Part shown: piece after piece, positions 46,727 to 56,773 of the stretch | Position numbering within the stretch: position 1 is the first letter of the stretch | Layout of the letters: every line of letters begins with the position of its first letter | Origin: Bradyrhizobium sp. CB1650 | GTDB taxonomy: Bacteria; Pseudomonadota; Alphaproteobacteria; Rhizobiales; Xanthobacteraceae | NCBI RefSeq assembly: GCF_029761915.1 | Contig: NZ_CP121695.1 | Span: forward strand, 7,717,501-7,781,500 | Reading direction: 5' to 3' | DNA: 64,000 bases | The notes under the pieces: generated by a model | Told to the model about the DNA's origin: nothing | What the model saw: the letters and a program-made list of their open reading frames with translations, nothing else | Databases searched by the model: none | Program-made: the position numbers and the translations under genes

Positions 46727-48075
46727 CTAGGCGGCGGTCCTGTAGTCGCCGAGCTCCGGCTGCTCTTCGAGCAAATCTGCAATGCGCGTCCAAGTGCTGC
46801 GCATGACATCCTCAAGACCGGATCGAACAACATCGATCTCTGCGCTTCCTTCAAGGAACTCATCCGCATGTCGGCGGAACTCCTTGCCGGTCATCTGTTC
46901 GAGCGCTGCGGCGATGGTCTGGTTTCTCCTTTCTCGGCGCCGTCTTTCCATCAATCCGAACGGAATACGCGTCAGGTTCTTCGCCCACTCAAAGTAGCTG
47001 ACAACCACGCCGCCGGCGTTGACATAGAGATCCGGAAGGATTGTTACTCCGCGGGAGCGCAGCATCTTATCAGCTTCGAAAGTGACAGGGGTGAGCCTTT
47101 ATGCGGCTTGCGTTTTCCGAATCAATTGCACTCTCCATCGCGGCAGGGATGAGAACGTCACAGGCCAATTCAATGCCCGTCATGTCCCCCGCCAGGGAGG
47201 TTGCGTCAGGAAAGCCAAGAATGCTGCCCGTTAGAAGCTGGTGCTGCTTTAGCGGTTTAATCGGAAGGCCCTTCGGGTTGGCGACATAGCCGTCCCGTTC
47301 CGCAACGACGACCATCGAGCGCCGTCCTCCTCCGAGAGGAACTTGGCGAGGTGATAGCCGACATTGCCAAAGCCTTGGACGACAACGGAAGCGTCCCTGA
47401 GATCGCGTCGACCATTCAAACCTGAGGTGCGCGGGTCGCGAAGATAGCTCTGGATCGCGAACTGCACGCCCTGCCCGTTGCCTCGGTACGATCGGCAATC
47501 CCCCTTCGACAAAGGCTTTCCCATTATGCATCGGTCGGATTTGCGCGGCGGAATTCATCCATCACCCAAGCCATTTCACGCTCGCCTGTCCCGACGTCGG
47601 GCATTGGGACGTTGACACCGGGACCGATCAGACCGCGCTTATTGAGTTCCTGGGTGAAGCGGCAAGTAATGCGCTCAAGCTCCTCTGGAGTCCATTCGCG
47701 CGGATCAATCTTGAGAGGCCCTTTCGAGCCGCCCAACGGTACGTCGACAAGCGAGCATTAAAGTGTCATCGGCGCAGCAAGCGCTTCTACCTCTTCGGCA
47801 TCGGCATTAGGGGCGTAGCGAACACCACCTTTTACTGGTTCAGAGTGTTCGCCGTGGACTGAGCGCCAGCCGATAAAGCTGTACATGCGGCCACGCAGTC
47901 TCACGTCGAAACGGACCGTGTAGGTCGAGTTGCATTGAATGATCCGCTCCGCCAAACCCTCGGGCAGATTGAGAAATGTCATGGAATGGCGGAAGTTCTT
48001 GTCGACGCTCGCAAGAAAGCCGGTAGAGTTAGCCTGCATTGCATATCCTTCGTTGCAATCATGATGATTGCACAT
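46727..48075 (-). pseudogene. Glutamate dehydrogenase pseudogene
   Basis: Minus-strand pieces in order. An N-terminal part (SMTFLNLPEGLAERIIQCNS, EPVKGGVRYAPNADAEEVEA) ends at a TAA at 47757, where a single base change from a Lys codon explains the stop ([20 protein letters not shown]). Then comes [20 protein letters not shown], then NGQGVQFAIQSYLRDP and VVVQGFGNVGYHLAKFLSEE (NAD motif), then SLAGDMTGIELACDVLIPAA and [20 protein letters not shown]. Frameshifts near 47524, 47300 and 47068 complete the damage. The order and size (about 430 codons) fit a Glu/Leu/Phe/Val dehydrogenase. Confidence 0.88.
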
Positions 48076-48379
48076 GCGCTATCATTTATCTAAAGGCGCT
48101 GGGTTCGACGCGCGCACCTGCTCGGGGCTGAGTCTCTAAAAGGCCATGCGATGCCTCGTCCGCAGACTGTCTGCTGAACTATCCAGCATGCTGGATGTTA
48201 CGTCGTTCAAGAAATGTATGGGCGTCGCTCGGCTGAAATCACCGTTTCCAATCGGGGTGACCGAGCACATCAGGACAGACAGCGGCACACACTGCATCGA
48301 GGCCTTACTCCCCTTTGCGATTTCTTCTTCATAGCTGATCTCCCCAAGCAGAGCCAACAAGGCTACAGTGCGCCACACG

Positions 48380-49210
48380 TTATATGTTGGTCGGATTAGT
48401 TCGCTCCTCCCGGAGGCGCGTCATGCGATCCAACATCAACTCAACAATTCCAAAGAGCTCGCCGCTGAGATGTTCTCTGCGGCCTAGTGCGACCTCTGTT
48501 ACGCCACCGGGCGTCGAGCGTTCACTTTCGGCTCGTTGGGACGATTCGTTGCTGCCGAGCGATCGCCTCACCAGTTGTTTGATTACGATATTTTGGAGCT
48601 CATCCTTGAATTGAATCGGAAGCCGGCCAGCCTCAAGGCTTTTGTCGACCGTTCGCGACAGGGCCGATCTCAGAAGCGTCAGAAGCGGGCCAGCAAGAAG
48701 CGTCGTAAGATCATAAAGGGCTTCTTCGTGATCTGTCACCGGTCCAAGCAACTCTGAAGCGGCTCTTGCTAAATCCAAGCGGTGATCCGCCAAAGCGGAT
48801 GCATCTAAAAGCCCAACGCACGCGATTTCGCCGCCGCCAGGCGCACTCAGCCGAACGACCAAAGCTTGTGGTAACTTCTCGGACGCGCTGAACCTCCGCA
48901 TCGATTCCTAATGCGAATGTGACTCCATTGAAGCTGCGCCACCACTCGTGTGAAGAAAGGCGGAAAAGAGCTTGATTCGGTATAGCCGAAAACAAAACGT
49001 CAACTCTATCGAGATAGTCGAAGCGCACTGGCAAGTAGGTTCCTGCAGCAATGGCGCGCAGCTGAGTACCATTCCCGTATCTTCGCTCCAAAGCGGCACA
49101 TCCAGCCCTAGGGATTTCAGTCGACTTGCCAAGGCTAAGCCAAGCCTTCGTGCGCCCAAAATGCCCAAGCGGTGTGAAAATTCGTCGCATCGGGCGTTGG
49201 CCATAGTCAT
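48380..49210 (-). pseudogene. Pyrroline-5-carboxylate-reductase-like pseudogene
   Basis: The N-terminal frame from 49210 reads RLGILGARRLGLALASRLKS (Rossmann motif). A second frame continues DRVDVLFSAIPNQALFRLSS and NGVTFALGIDAEVQRV. A third gives ALVVRLSAPGGGEIACVGLL and ends with RSTPGGVTEVALGRREHLSG, the ProC C-terminal TPGGxT motif, and GELFGIVELMLDRM. Two frameshifts (near 49090 and 48900) separate the parts. Length after repair would be about 270 residues, normal for ProC. It is divergent from typical housekeeping ProC. Confidence 0.65.
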
Positions 49211-49385
49211 TGAATAGGCCTCAAAGAGTTAAAGGCGAATCGAGATCTGGGGAAGTCGATGATCATGTCCGGCGTGCACCAACCGGCCTCGCCGGTCATC
49301 TCATAGTTCAGCTGGGAGCACGGCCACTTCTGTTACATCTCGCCCGCATCATCCAGAACCCAGGACCGAGCGCATCGATCAGCGG

Positions 49386-50777
49386 TTATGCGACCGACAC
49401 AACGTTCACCGGGTGGCGCCTCAGGATATCGTAAAGAGTCTGAAGGGCATTAGAGAGCTCTTTGGTATCTTTCGGCGCACCAAGGCAGATGCGAACTGCG
49501 CCAGGTTCAGTCTCTCCCACCGCGGAGGCAATGCGCGGGGTTATTAGAATGCCGCGAGCTCGTGCAGCGGCTGCAAATTGATCTGCGGACCACTCCTGTG
49601 GCAACGGCAACCAGCCGTAGAAGGCTGGAAACTTAAGCGTTTCGGCTTTCGGAAACACATCCAGAAACACCCGATACCGCTCGAGCGCCTGCACCCGCCG
49701 CTCACGCAGAAGTTCTTCAAGCTTGCCACTCTCGATCAACCGCAACACTGTCTCGCTCAGCATCGGAGCCACGAACCAAGCGGATGCGTGGAGGAGGAGC
49801 TCGGCCTGCGCAATGTAGGCCTTCGGGACTGTTAATGTGCCGAGCCGGAACGCTGGTGCAAGGCATTTGGAGTAGGACGTGACGTAGAAGGCGCGCGTTG
49901 GTGCCAAAGAGGCGATCGGTACAGGACGCTCGGTGAAGAAAAAACCGTAGACATCATCTTCGATGACGGTGAGATCAAGCTCTTCGACAACTTCGGCGAT
50001 ACTCTGCCGACGAGCAAGGCTCATGGTGCGAGCCGTCGGGCTCTGCAAGGTCGGCATGCAATAGAGCACTCGCGCCCTGGACGTGCGGCAGGCCTGTTTC
50101 AGCTCCTTCGGATCCAGTCCCTCCCCATCCATCTCCACAGGGACCAAGTTGAGGTGACTAGCAGCGGCGATGGCTTTGAACCCAGAATAGGTGTACGCAT
50201 CCACCAATATACTGTCGCCCGGATTTGCCGTAAGGCGCAGGGCGACGTCTATGGCATGCTGAGCACCATTGCACAGGAACAGGCGTTCAGTCTCAACCGC
50301 GAACGCTGTATCAGACAACGAGGCTGCGATGATTTCGCGATGTCTTCGGATTCCGCCGTGTGGATGGTAACCCAGCAAAGGTGCAAGATCACGCTCGCGC
50401 ACCACCTCGCCAAAGAACGCGGACAAGATCTGCGTTTCGCTTCCGTGGGCAGGCACATTCAGCGCTAAATTGAGCGCTTCATGCCTCGCTGATGCCACCT
50501 CGGCACTGGCGGCGGAACGCCGCCGGACAAAAGTGCCCTGCCCGACATGGGCGCTGACGATGCCGCGCTGTTCGGCTTCCTGATAGGCTTTGCTGACGGT
50601 ACCGACAGAAAGATTGAGCTCTCGTGCCAAGTCACGGTGGGGCGGCAGACGGTCGCCATCGGACAGCCGTCCGTCAGCGATGTCCTGCTCGAGAGCACCG
50701 ACGAGGGCAAGGTAACGCGGTCCCTCGGAAGCTAGTTTCCGTGGCCGCCACCCCGAAAATGTCCCATCCAAGCTCAC
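49386..50777 (-). CDS. MocR-type (GntR/aminotransferase) regulator of hydroxyproline genes
   Basis: 463 residues. The N-terminal GntR winged helix (residues 20-85) reads LEQDIADGRLSDGDRLPPHR and LNLSVGTVSKAYQEAEQRG. The C-terminal domain is a fold-type I aminotransferase used as a sensor: LFLCNGAQHAIDVALRL, VEELDLTVIEDDVYGFFFTE, RAFYVTSYSKCLAPAFRLGT (PLP Lys in SYSKCL). MocR proteins respond to amines or amino acids through PLP. It lies just after the dehydrogenase gene (35-bp gap), so it is probably in the same transcript or autoregulated. It is the best candidate for controlling the locus. Confidence 0.92.
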   Translation of the reverse strand: MSLDGTFSGWRPRKLASEGPRYLALVGALEQDIADGRLSDGDRLPPHRDLARELNLSVGTVSKAYQEAEQRGIVSAHVGQGTFVRRRSAASAEVASARHEALNLALNVPAHGSETQILSAFFGEVVRERDLAPLLGYHPHGGIRRHREIIAASLSDTAFAVETERLFLCNGAQHAIDVALRLTANPGDSILVDAYTYSGFKAIAAASHLNLVPVEMDGEGLDPKELKQACRTSRARVLYCMPTLQSPTARTMSLARRQSIAEVVEELDLTVIEDDVYGFFFTERPVPIASLAPTRAFYVTSYSKCLAPAFRLGTLTVPKAYIAQAELLLHASAWFVAPMLSETVLRLIESGKLEELLRERRVQALERYRVFLDVFPKAETLKFPAFYGWLPLPQEWSADQFAAAARARGILITPRIASAVGETEPGAVRICLGAPKDTKELSNALQTLYDILRRHPVNVVSVA

Positions 50778-50812
50778 GTGCCGCGCTCCTTTCCCATTCC
50801 TCTCATCACCAG

Positions 50813-52246
50813 CTAGACATGAAGATGACCGACATACTTTCTTACAGTGTAGGATTCTAACCCCTCGATGCCGCCTTCGCGGCCCCAGCCGCTGTCGCCG
50901 ATTCCGCCGAAAGGCGTTTCTGGGATCGTCACCACCATCTGGTTGATGCCGATGACGCCCACCTCCAGCTCGCCTGCTATCCGATTGGCAACCGCGGCGG
51001 AGCGGGTGAAGGCATATCCGGCCAGACCGTATGGCAAGGCGTTCGCCCGGGCGATGGCCTGTTCTACGTCATCAACAGGTTGTATCAGTGCAAGCGGGCC
51101 GAATGGCTCCTCCCTCATGGCCCTCGCCTGGTCGGGCATATCGGCCAGGATGGTAGGCCTGTACATCAGGCCCGTCGCCTTCAGCCGCTCGCCTCCGACT
51201 ACAAGGCGGGCCGAATGTGATAAGGCGTCGGAAATCAGGTCATCCATGGCAGCGACACGGCGAGTGTTTGCGACAGGCCCCACCGTGGTGCCCTTTTGCA
51301 GGCCGTCGCCAACAACCTGCTTCTCCACGAATACGCGAGCGTGTTCGAGGTACTCTTCGTACACGGAGTGCTCCACGAAGAAACGTGTCGGCGAGGTGCA
51401 AACCTGGCCAGTATTGCGCAGCTTGATTGCCATGGAGAGCTCCGCCGCGCGCTGAACGTCAGCGTCTTTCGCGACAATCACGGGCGCATGGCCGCCGAGC
51501 TCCATGGTGGCGAGCGTCAACGTCTCTCCTGCCAACCGAGCGAGATGACGTCCAACCGGGGTCGATCCGGTGAAGGAAATCTTCCGGATCACCGGCGAGC
51601 GAATGAGGTACTCAGAGACCTCTGCCGGTACGCCGAAGACCACGTTCAGCACGCCTTTGGGTATTCCTGCATCGGTGAGCGCCCGTGCGATTTCTAGTGT
51701 GGTGCCGGGCGTTTCCTCAGCCGGCTTGATGATGCAGGTGCAACCAGCGACCAGAGCGGGCGCGATTTTGCGGGCGGGCGTTACCGCAGGGAAGTTCCAC
51801 GGCGTGAAGCAAGCGACGGGGCCGACCGGCTCCTGTGTGACTGTCTGGCGCATATCCGGCAGACGCGCCGGAATAACACGCCCATAGGTGCGCCGGCCCT
51901 CTTCGGCGAACCAGTCAAAAAACTCTGCCGCAGCGGTGATCTCGCCTTTCGCCTCCGCCAGGGTCTTACCTTCCTCCAAGGTTAGCACGGCTGCGATGTG
52001 CTCCACCCGCTCGCGCATCAGATCAGCGGCGCGGCGCAAGATCTGGCCACGTTCGTAAGGCGAAGTACGCTTCCAACCCTCAAAAGCCCGGCTTGCCGCT
52101 GCGAGTGCGCGGTCAAGCTCGGCCTTTCCTGCGTGCGGCAGCGTACCGAGAGGCTGTTCCGTAGCAGGATTGAGAACGATCTCGCTCCCAGCGTTGCTCT
52201 CCTCGATCCATTCGCCGTCGATGAGGAGTGCAAGTTTGGTATACAT
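50813..52246 (-). CDS. 2-oxoglutarate semialdehyde dehydrogenase-type aldehyde dehydrogenase
   Basis: 477 residues of the succinate/glutarate-semialdehyde dehydrogenase group. Catalytic E249 in LATMELGGHAPV and C283 in NTGQVCTSPTRFFV; coenzyme motif FTGSTPVGRHLARLAG. In hydroxyproline catabolism this step oxidises 2,5-dioxopentanoate (alpha-ketoglutarate semialdehyde) to 2-oxoglutarate with NAD(P). The neighbouring epimerase, dehydrogenase and deaminase genes make this substrate far more likely than succinate semialdehyde. It is followed by the MocR gene. Confidence 0.9.
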   Translation of the reverse strand: MYTKLALLIDGEWIEESNAGSEIVLNPATEQPLGTLPHAGKAELDRALAAASRAFEGWKRTSPYERGQILRRAADLMRERVEHIAAVLTLEEGKTLAEAKGEITAAAEFFDWFAEEGRRTYGRVIPARLPDMRQTVTQEPVGPVACFTPWNFPAVTPARKIAPALVAGCTCIIKPAEETPGTTLEIARALTDAGIPKGVLNVVFGVPAEVSEYLIRSPVIRKISFTGSTPVGRHLARLAGETLTLATMELGGHAPVIVAKDADVQRAAELSMAIKLRNTGQVCTSPTRFFVEHSVYEEYLEHARVFVEKQVVGDGLQKGTTVGPVANTRRVAAMDDLISDALSHSARLVVGGERLKATGLMYRPTILADMPDQARAMREEPFGPLALIQPVDDVEQAIARANALPYGLAGYAFTRSAAVANRIAGELEVGVIGINQMVVTIPETPFGGIGDSGWGREGGIEGLESYTVRKYVGHLHV

Positions 52247-52495
52247 CTTTTATTCCTTAAACGAGGTGAAATGGGCTCAGTTGCTAGTAGCCAAGCCCAA
52301 CTGCATAAACCCTTGCGTCGATGCAGATATGAAACGAGTCGTTACGTCGGTACCGTCATCCCAACACGGGATGTAATTTTTGATTTGCGGCCGCTAGTTA
52401 TCTGCACATCCGAAAAATCCACCTCTTCCGTCGCCGGCGCCGCCATAAACTCTCGACCTCTCCGGCGATCAGATAGGACCACATGTCGACTCTCC
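52247..52495. other. 250-bp spacer between deaminase and dehydrogenase genes
   Basis: No gene. It might contain an internal promoter or processing site, but I see no strong hairpin or promoter. Confidence 0.4.
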
Positions 52496-53395
52496 TTAAG
52501 CGTTGGCCCAGCGAGCAAGTCCGGACTCGGCGATGATCTTCGCAATGGCCGCTTTCTGCTCGGCTGCCAACGGCAGCAAGGGCAGACGCGGGCCACCGGC
52601 GTCGCGGCCAAGCTGGCTCATGGTCTCTTTGATGGCGGCGTAATAGGCGCCGGACTGGAAGCAACGGTAGAAGGCGAAGACGTCGCGGCCGAGGGCATCC
52701 AATGCTTTATCGCCAGTGAGCGCCTTGTCCCAGTAGTCCCGGATCAACGGCCCGGCGATTTGGTGGGCCATGGCGACGACGCCATGGGCGCCAACGGCGC
52801 GGGCCGGAACGATCATGGTCTCATAGCCGACAAAAACACGAATTCTATTGCCCACGCGCTGCACAAGCTCAGTGACCTGAGTAATAAGGCCGGAGCTGTC
52901 CTTGATAGCGACCACAGTTGGTAGTGCAGAGAGCTGCTCTACAAGAGCCGGCGTGATGTCAACACCCGCGCGGCGGGGGCTGTTGTAGAGCATCAGCGGC
53001 AGCGACGTGTTCCGGGAGATGTACTCGAAGAAAGCAACGATCTCACGCGGGCTCGGCATAGCGTAGATGGGTGGAAGGATCATGCCGCCTGCGCAACCCG
53101 CAGCGATCGCCGACTGACACGCTTCCAGTACGTCTTCTACACGCAAGTCGGCGACACCTGCCAGTACGGGCACGCGCTTGGCCACATGATCAACCGTCAA
53201 TTTGTAGAGCCGCGCGCGCTCGGCCGTCGTAAGTGCATAAAATTCGCCAGTGCTGCCAGCCGCCACGATGCCCTGTGCGCCATTGGTAATGGCTTCGTCG
53301 ATGAGCGCCTTGTATCGGGACTCATTGATGGAGCCATCGGCTCCGAACGGAGTGACGAGAACAGGGAAAATACCGCCCCAGTTTGCACCAGTCAT
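52496..53395 (-). CDS. DapA-family 1-pyrroline-4-hydroxy-2-carboxylate deaminase (predicted)
   Basis: 299 residues, class I aldolase-like fold. Schiff-base K165 in VVAIKDSSGL, Tyr Y137 in LMLYNSPRRAG and the GSTGEFYAL motif near residue 47-55. Homologues in the hydroxyproline pathway deaminate and dehydrate 1-pyrroline-4-hydroxy-2-carboxylate to alpha-ketoglutarate semialdehyde. The sequence alone would also allow dihydrodipicolinate synthase or another keto-acid aldolase; the gene neighbourhood decides. It lies 12 bp after the ABC ATPase gene. Confidence 0.88.
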   Translation of the reverse strand: MTGANWGGIFPVLVTPFGADGSINESRYKALIDEAITNGAQGIVAAGSTGEFYALTTAERARLYKLTVDHVAKRVPVLAGVADLRVEDVLEACQSAIAAGCAGGMILPPIYAMPSPREIVAFFEYISRNTSLPLMLYNSPRRAGVDITPALVEQLSALPTVVAIKDSSGLITQVTELVQRVGNRIRVFVGYETMIVPARAVGAHGVVAMAHQIAGPLIRDYWDKALTGDKALDALGRDVFAFYRCFQSGAYYAAIKETMSQLGRDAGGPRLPLLPLAAEQKAAIAKIIAESGLARWANA

Positions 53396-53407
53396 GATCT
53401 GTTTTCC

Positions 53408-54250
53408 TTACTTGGGAGATGTGAATGAAAGTGCGGCCGGCTGCCCGGCGAGTGGGCCGAGCAGACGAGCCTGTTCTGTGAAACGTGCGACAAAAGCGGC
53501 GAGCCGCGGATTGGCGGCTGACAGCAGGAGCTCGCGGGGAGCACCGCTGGCAACAACGACGCCTTGGTCCATGAAGACAACGCGATCAGCCAATTCGTAG
53601 GCGAAGCCGATCTCGTGGGTAACGATGACCATGGTCATTCCTTCGGCCGCGAGCTGGCGGATAGCGGCGAGTACTTCGCCGACTAATTCCGGATCCAGCG
53701 CCGAGGTCGGTTCGTCGAAAAGCATGATGGTGGGCTGCATAGCGAGCGCCCTGGCGATGGCGACGCGCTGCTGCTGGCCGCCCGATAGTTGCGAAGGGTA
53801 TTTATTCCCGGCGTCGGGAAGCCCCATTCGGGTGAGGAGTTCGAGCGCTCGAGCGTCGGCTTCGGCACGCGGCACCTTCTTCACCACCATCGGGGCTTCG
53901 ATAATGTTCTCGAGCGCGGTGCGGTGGGGGAAAAGGTTGAAGCTCTGGAACACCATGCCGGTCTTGATGCGCACAGCGCTGACCTGCCTGCCGGAGAGCT
54001 TCAGCCGCTCGTCACCCGCGCTGCGGAATAGAGGCGCCCCCTCGATGAGGATCTCCCCCTGGTCAGGCTCCATCAATAAATTCATGCAGCGCAACAGCGA
54101 GGTTTTGCCCGAACCGCTCGCACCAATCAGGCAAACCACCTCTCCGCGATGGACATCGAGATCGACCCCGCGCAGTACATGGTTCTTCCCGTAAGACTTC
54201 TCGATGCCACGCACGCTCAGTACTACTTCGGTGGATGTTGCAATCATCAC
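53408..54250 (-). CDS. Polar amino-acid ABC transporter ATP-binding protein
   Basis: 280 residues (GTG at 54250 overlapping the permease stop, or ATG at 54247). Walker A GASGSGKTSLL, Q-loop in GMVFQSFNLFPH, signature QLSGGQQQRVAIARALA and Walker B IMLFDEPTSALDPEL. It energises uptake together with the permease and the periplasmic protein in the same operon. HisP/GlnQ-like. Confidence 0.93.
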   Translation of the reverse strand: MMIATSTEVVLSVRGIEKSYGKNHVLRGVDLDVHRGEVVCLIGASGSGKTSLLRCMNLLMEPDQGEILIEGAPLFRSAGDERLKLSGRQVSAVRIKTGMVFQSFNLFPHRTALENIIEAPMVVKKVPRAEADARALELLTRMGLPDAGNKYPSQLSGGQQQRVAIARALAMQPTIMLFDEPTSALDPELVGEVLAAIRQLAAEGMTMVIVTHEIGFAYELADRVVFMDQGVVVASGAPRELLLSAANPRLAAFVARFTEQARLLGPLAGQPAALSFTSPK

Positions 54251-54900
54251 GCGGCCTCCTTGCGTTCGAACCGGCGCGAAAGAGCGCTAAGGGGAAACAG
54301 CATGAGGATGAAGACGGCACCGATAACGGTGTAGACCTCCATCGGCCGGTAGGTGAAACTGGCGATGTAGCCGGCTTGATAGAGCAGATCGGGAACAGTC
54401 AGAACAGAGAGAAGGGTCGTGTTTTTGAGCTGCATAATGGTCTGCCCCATCAGTGGCGGCACCATGCGGCGCAGTGCCTGCGGCAAGATGATCCGCTTCA
54501 TGCGCTGGAAGTACCCCATGCCCAACGCGATGGCTGCGTCAGTCTGGCCACGATCGATCGACTGGACGCCGGCGCGCAGGATCTCGGCATAGAAGCCACT
54601 CGCGTAGAACCCGAGACCCAGAACGCCCGCCGTTTCCTTGCCGATCTGGATCTGAAGAAAAATTGGCAGAGCGTAGTAGGTCCACATTAGCAACACCAGC
54701 AGTGGGATGTTGCGGAAGAACTCGACCCAGACTCGCCCGGTCCATCGCACGAGTGGCCATGGGGTGAGCTGAAGCAGCGCCACAAGAAGACCGATCGCGA
54801 GTCCAATGGTGCAGGTGTAGATCGTGTATTTCAGAGTGACCAGAAGTCCGTAGGCAAGGACGTCCCAATTCGCAAAGACAATGGACGGATCGAATTTCAT
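54247..54900 (-). CDS. Polar amino-acid ABC transporter permease
   Basis: 217 residues with about five membrane helices and the HisM/HisQ-type coupling motif (ALGMGYFQRMKRIILPQALR). Only one permease gene is present, so it should form a homodimer. Overlaps the ATPase gene by 4 bases and follows the epimerase gene by 11 bp. Substrate inferred from context: hydroxyproline. Confidence 0.93.
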   Translation of the reverse strand: MKFDPSIVFANWDVLAYGLLVTLKYTIYTCTIGLAIGLLVALLQLTPWPLVRWTGRVWVEFFRNIPLLVLLMWTYYALPIFLQIQIGKETAGVLGLGFYASGFYAEILRAGVQSIDRGQTDAAIALGMGYFQRMKRIILPQALRRMVPPLMGQTIMQLKNTTLLSVLTVPDLLYQAGYIASFTYRPMEVYTVIGAVFILMLFPLSALSRRFERKEAA

Positions 54901-54911
54901 CGTGCTCTCCG

Positions 54912-55883
54912 TCAGGTGGGAAGGAAACCTGCGGGCAGCGGGTCGTCCGCTTCCAGCACAAGGGTGGAGAATGCGCTGATATGAGCCATACCTCGCACCT
55001 CCGGAATCACGGCGGGTTTACCGTCACTCGCCTTCGCCAAGCCCGCCACTTTGGCCTGGAAAGAGACGCCGAGAATGTTCTCTGCACGGTATGAGGCGCC
55101 TATTTCCAACTGCCCGCGGGAGTGGAGTTGGGCAAGCCGAGCGGAAGTACCTGTACCACAGGGCGAACGGTCGAACTTGTTGGCGGCCAGAATGACCAGA
55201 TGGCGCGCACCACCGTCGATGGAACGGTGAAATAACACGCTATCGACCTGCGGCACTCCGCTGCGACCATTAAGCGTTTGCTTGATGGAGATGCCCGCGC
55301 GGCACCATCCGGTAGCATGGTCGAGATCGAAGGGAAGATCGACCTGATCAGCGTCGACAAGCGCGTATGTGATGCCGCTATAAGCGATGTCACACGCCAC
55401 TCTGCCGACGCCTTCGATCTCCGAAATAACGTCCGAGGCAAGAACGTAAGAGGGTACATTCCGCAACAGGACGGAAGTGAGCCGGCCGGAATCGAACGTA
55501 CCGGTCACATGGACGATACCCGCCGGTGTCTCTATGGACATGCCATTTTTCTCGAAGCCCTGCGGAAGAGCTCCCATAGCCGCCAGACTGGTGATGTAGC
55601 CGATCGTGGCATGACCGCACATGTCGGCGTAAACGTAAGAGAAGATGAAGAACAGCCCCTGGTCCGCTTCGCGGGAGGGCACGGGCACCGCCGCCGCCAT
55701 GGCGGCATGCCCGCGCGGTTCATGCAGCAGAAGCGTTCTCAGACCGTCATGGTTGTTGCGGAAATCATCCCGCTGCTCGCGCACACTCTGCCCGCGCAGC
55801 GGAGGGATGCCCGCCATGACCGTTCGGGTGGGATGCCCTGCGGTGTGACTGTCGACGACAGTGAACAGACGACTCGCACGCAT
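54912..55883 (-). CDS. Proline racemase-family 4-hydroxyproline 2-epimerase (predicted)
   Basis: 323 residues. Both catalytic Cys of racemases and epimerases are present: C89 in DMCGHATIG and C242 in DRSPCGTGTSAR. This rules out the dehydratase subgroup, in which the first is Thr. Early motif VDSHTAGHPTRTV. The enzyme would convert trans-4-hydroxy-L-proline to cis-4-hydroxy-D-proline, the first intracellular step. It is enclosed by the transporter genes and 4 bp after the binding-protein gene, consistent with import-coupled catabolism. Confidence 0.92.
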   Translation of the reverse strand: MRASRLFTVVDSHTAGHPTRTVMAGIPPLRGQSVREQRDDFRNNHDGLRTLLLHEPRGHAAMAAAVPVPSREADQGLFFIFSYVYADMCGHATIGYITSLAAMGALPQGFEKNGMSIETPAGIVHVTGTFDSGRLTSVLLRNVPSYVLASDVISEIEGVGRVACDIAYSGITYALVDADQVDLPFDLDHATGWCRAGISIKQTLNGRSGVPQVDSVLFHRSIDGGARHLVILAANKFDRSPCGTGTSARLAQLHSRGQLEIGASYRAENILGVSFQAKVAGLAKASDGKPAVIPEVRGMAHISAFSTLVLEADDPLPAGFLPT

Positions 55884-55887
55884 GGCG

Positions 55888-56730
55888 TCAGCAATACTTG
55901 CCGGACTGAGGAACGACTTTCATGTCGATGCCGCGATCGAGCATGTAGCGAGTGATGCGCGAGCAGGCGAGGCCGAGAGAATTCTGCTGGGACATCCAGT
56001 TGGCCAAGAAGTTGGAGAACCCCTCGTTGCCAGCTTCGCGACGGATGCCGATTGTCGCCGGGTTGCGCAGGACCGGCGTGGGCACCACGGCCTTGCCGAC
56101 GCCCTTGGAGTCGAGGAGTGCGGCGTCCTGGTCGGCCACGATAATCGCATCGACCTTGCCTGACTGCAATTCCAGCACTGCCTGGTCGCGCGTCGGCACT
56201 ACGACGATGGTGGAGCTGGGAATCACGGCTTCAGCGATCACCTGCATGGTGCCGCCCTTCTGCACAGCGACGCGAACTTCCTTCTTGTCCATTTCACGCC
56301 AGGTCTTTGGCGCGAAGCCGGGGCGCGCGACGAGCGCCCAGATGCCTTCAACGATGGATCCCGGCACGTAATCGATAACGAGCCCGCGACGCGGATTGGG
56401 GTTCAGCGCTACCGCGAGATCCACCTTGCCGGCCTGGAAATCGGCAGCAAGATTGCCCCAGGTCGTCTCATAAAATTCGATCTGAACGCCAAGCAGACTG
56501 GCAATGTCCCTGCCCCAGTCGACGAAGAATCCGGACCATTCGCCGGTGCGCGGATCCTTGATGTAGCCCGGCTCCTCCGCAACCATCACCGGAAATTTGA
56601 GCTTGCCACTGGCCTTGATCCGGTCGAGCACCAGGGAGGGGTTTTCGGCTCGAGCGGGCACGGAGGCCGGCCCGCACAGCGCAACCACACCTACAACAGC
56701 TGCGATGATTGCACCTATCCAACGACTCAT
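55888..56730 (-). CDS. Periplasmic amino-acid-binding protein of the ABC transporter
   Basis: 280 residues, SBP_bac_3 type. The signal peptide is clear (IGAIIAAVVGVVALCGP, cleavage near ARA-E at residue 28). Mature motifs: LKFPVMVAEEPGYIKDPRTG, EWSGFFVDWGRDIASLLGVQ and DLAVALNPNPRRGLVIDYVP. First gene of the transporter operon, with GGAGA 7 bases before its ATG and an inverted repeat just upstream. It likely captures hydroxyproline. Confidence 0.92.
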   Translation of the reverse strand: MSRWIGAIIAAVVGVVALCGPASVPARAENPSLVLDRIKASGKLKFPVMVAEEPGYIKDPRTGEWSGFFVDWGRDIASLLGVQIEFYETTWGNLAADFQAGKVDLAVALNPNPRRGLVIDYVPGSIVEGIWALVARPGFAPKTWREMDKKEVRVAVQKGGTMQVIAEAVIPSSTIVVVPTRDQAVLELQSGKVDAIIVADQDAALLDSKGVGKAVVPTPVLRNPATIGIRREAGNEGFSNFLANWMSQQNSLGLACSRITRYMLDRGIDMKVVPQSGKYC

Positions 56731-56750
56731 TGACGTCTCCTCTATTGAAC

Positions 56751-56773
56751 TATGTCAATTTCACAATGACATA
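56751..56773. promoter_or_regulatory. Inverted-repeat operator upstream of the transporter operon
   Basis: TATGTCA, 9 bases, TGACATA: a perfect 7-bp inverted repeat 21-43 bp before the binding-protein start. On the minus strand TTGCAC and TATATG, 16 bp apart, could be -35 and -10, in which case the repeat covers the -10 and start site. It is probably a GntR/MocR-type operator; repression is inferred. Confidence 0.45.

Noticed and set aside
50813..52246. Succinate-semialdehyde dehydrogenase (GabD) for GABA use
   Set aside because: The family allows it, but the neighbouring epimerase, deaminase and D-amino-acid dehydrogenase point to alpha-ketoglutarate semialdehyde.
52496..53395. Housekeeping dihydrodipicolinate synthase
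   Set aside because: The Schiff-base fold is shared, but it is embedded in an amino-acid import and catabolism operon with no lysine genes nearby.
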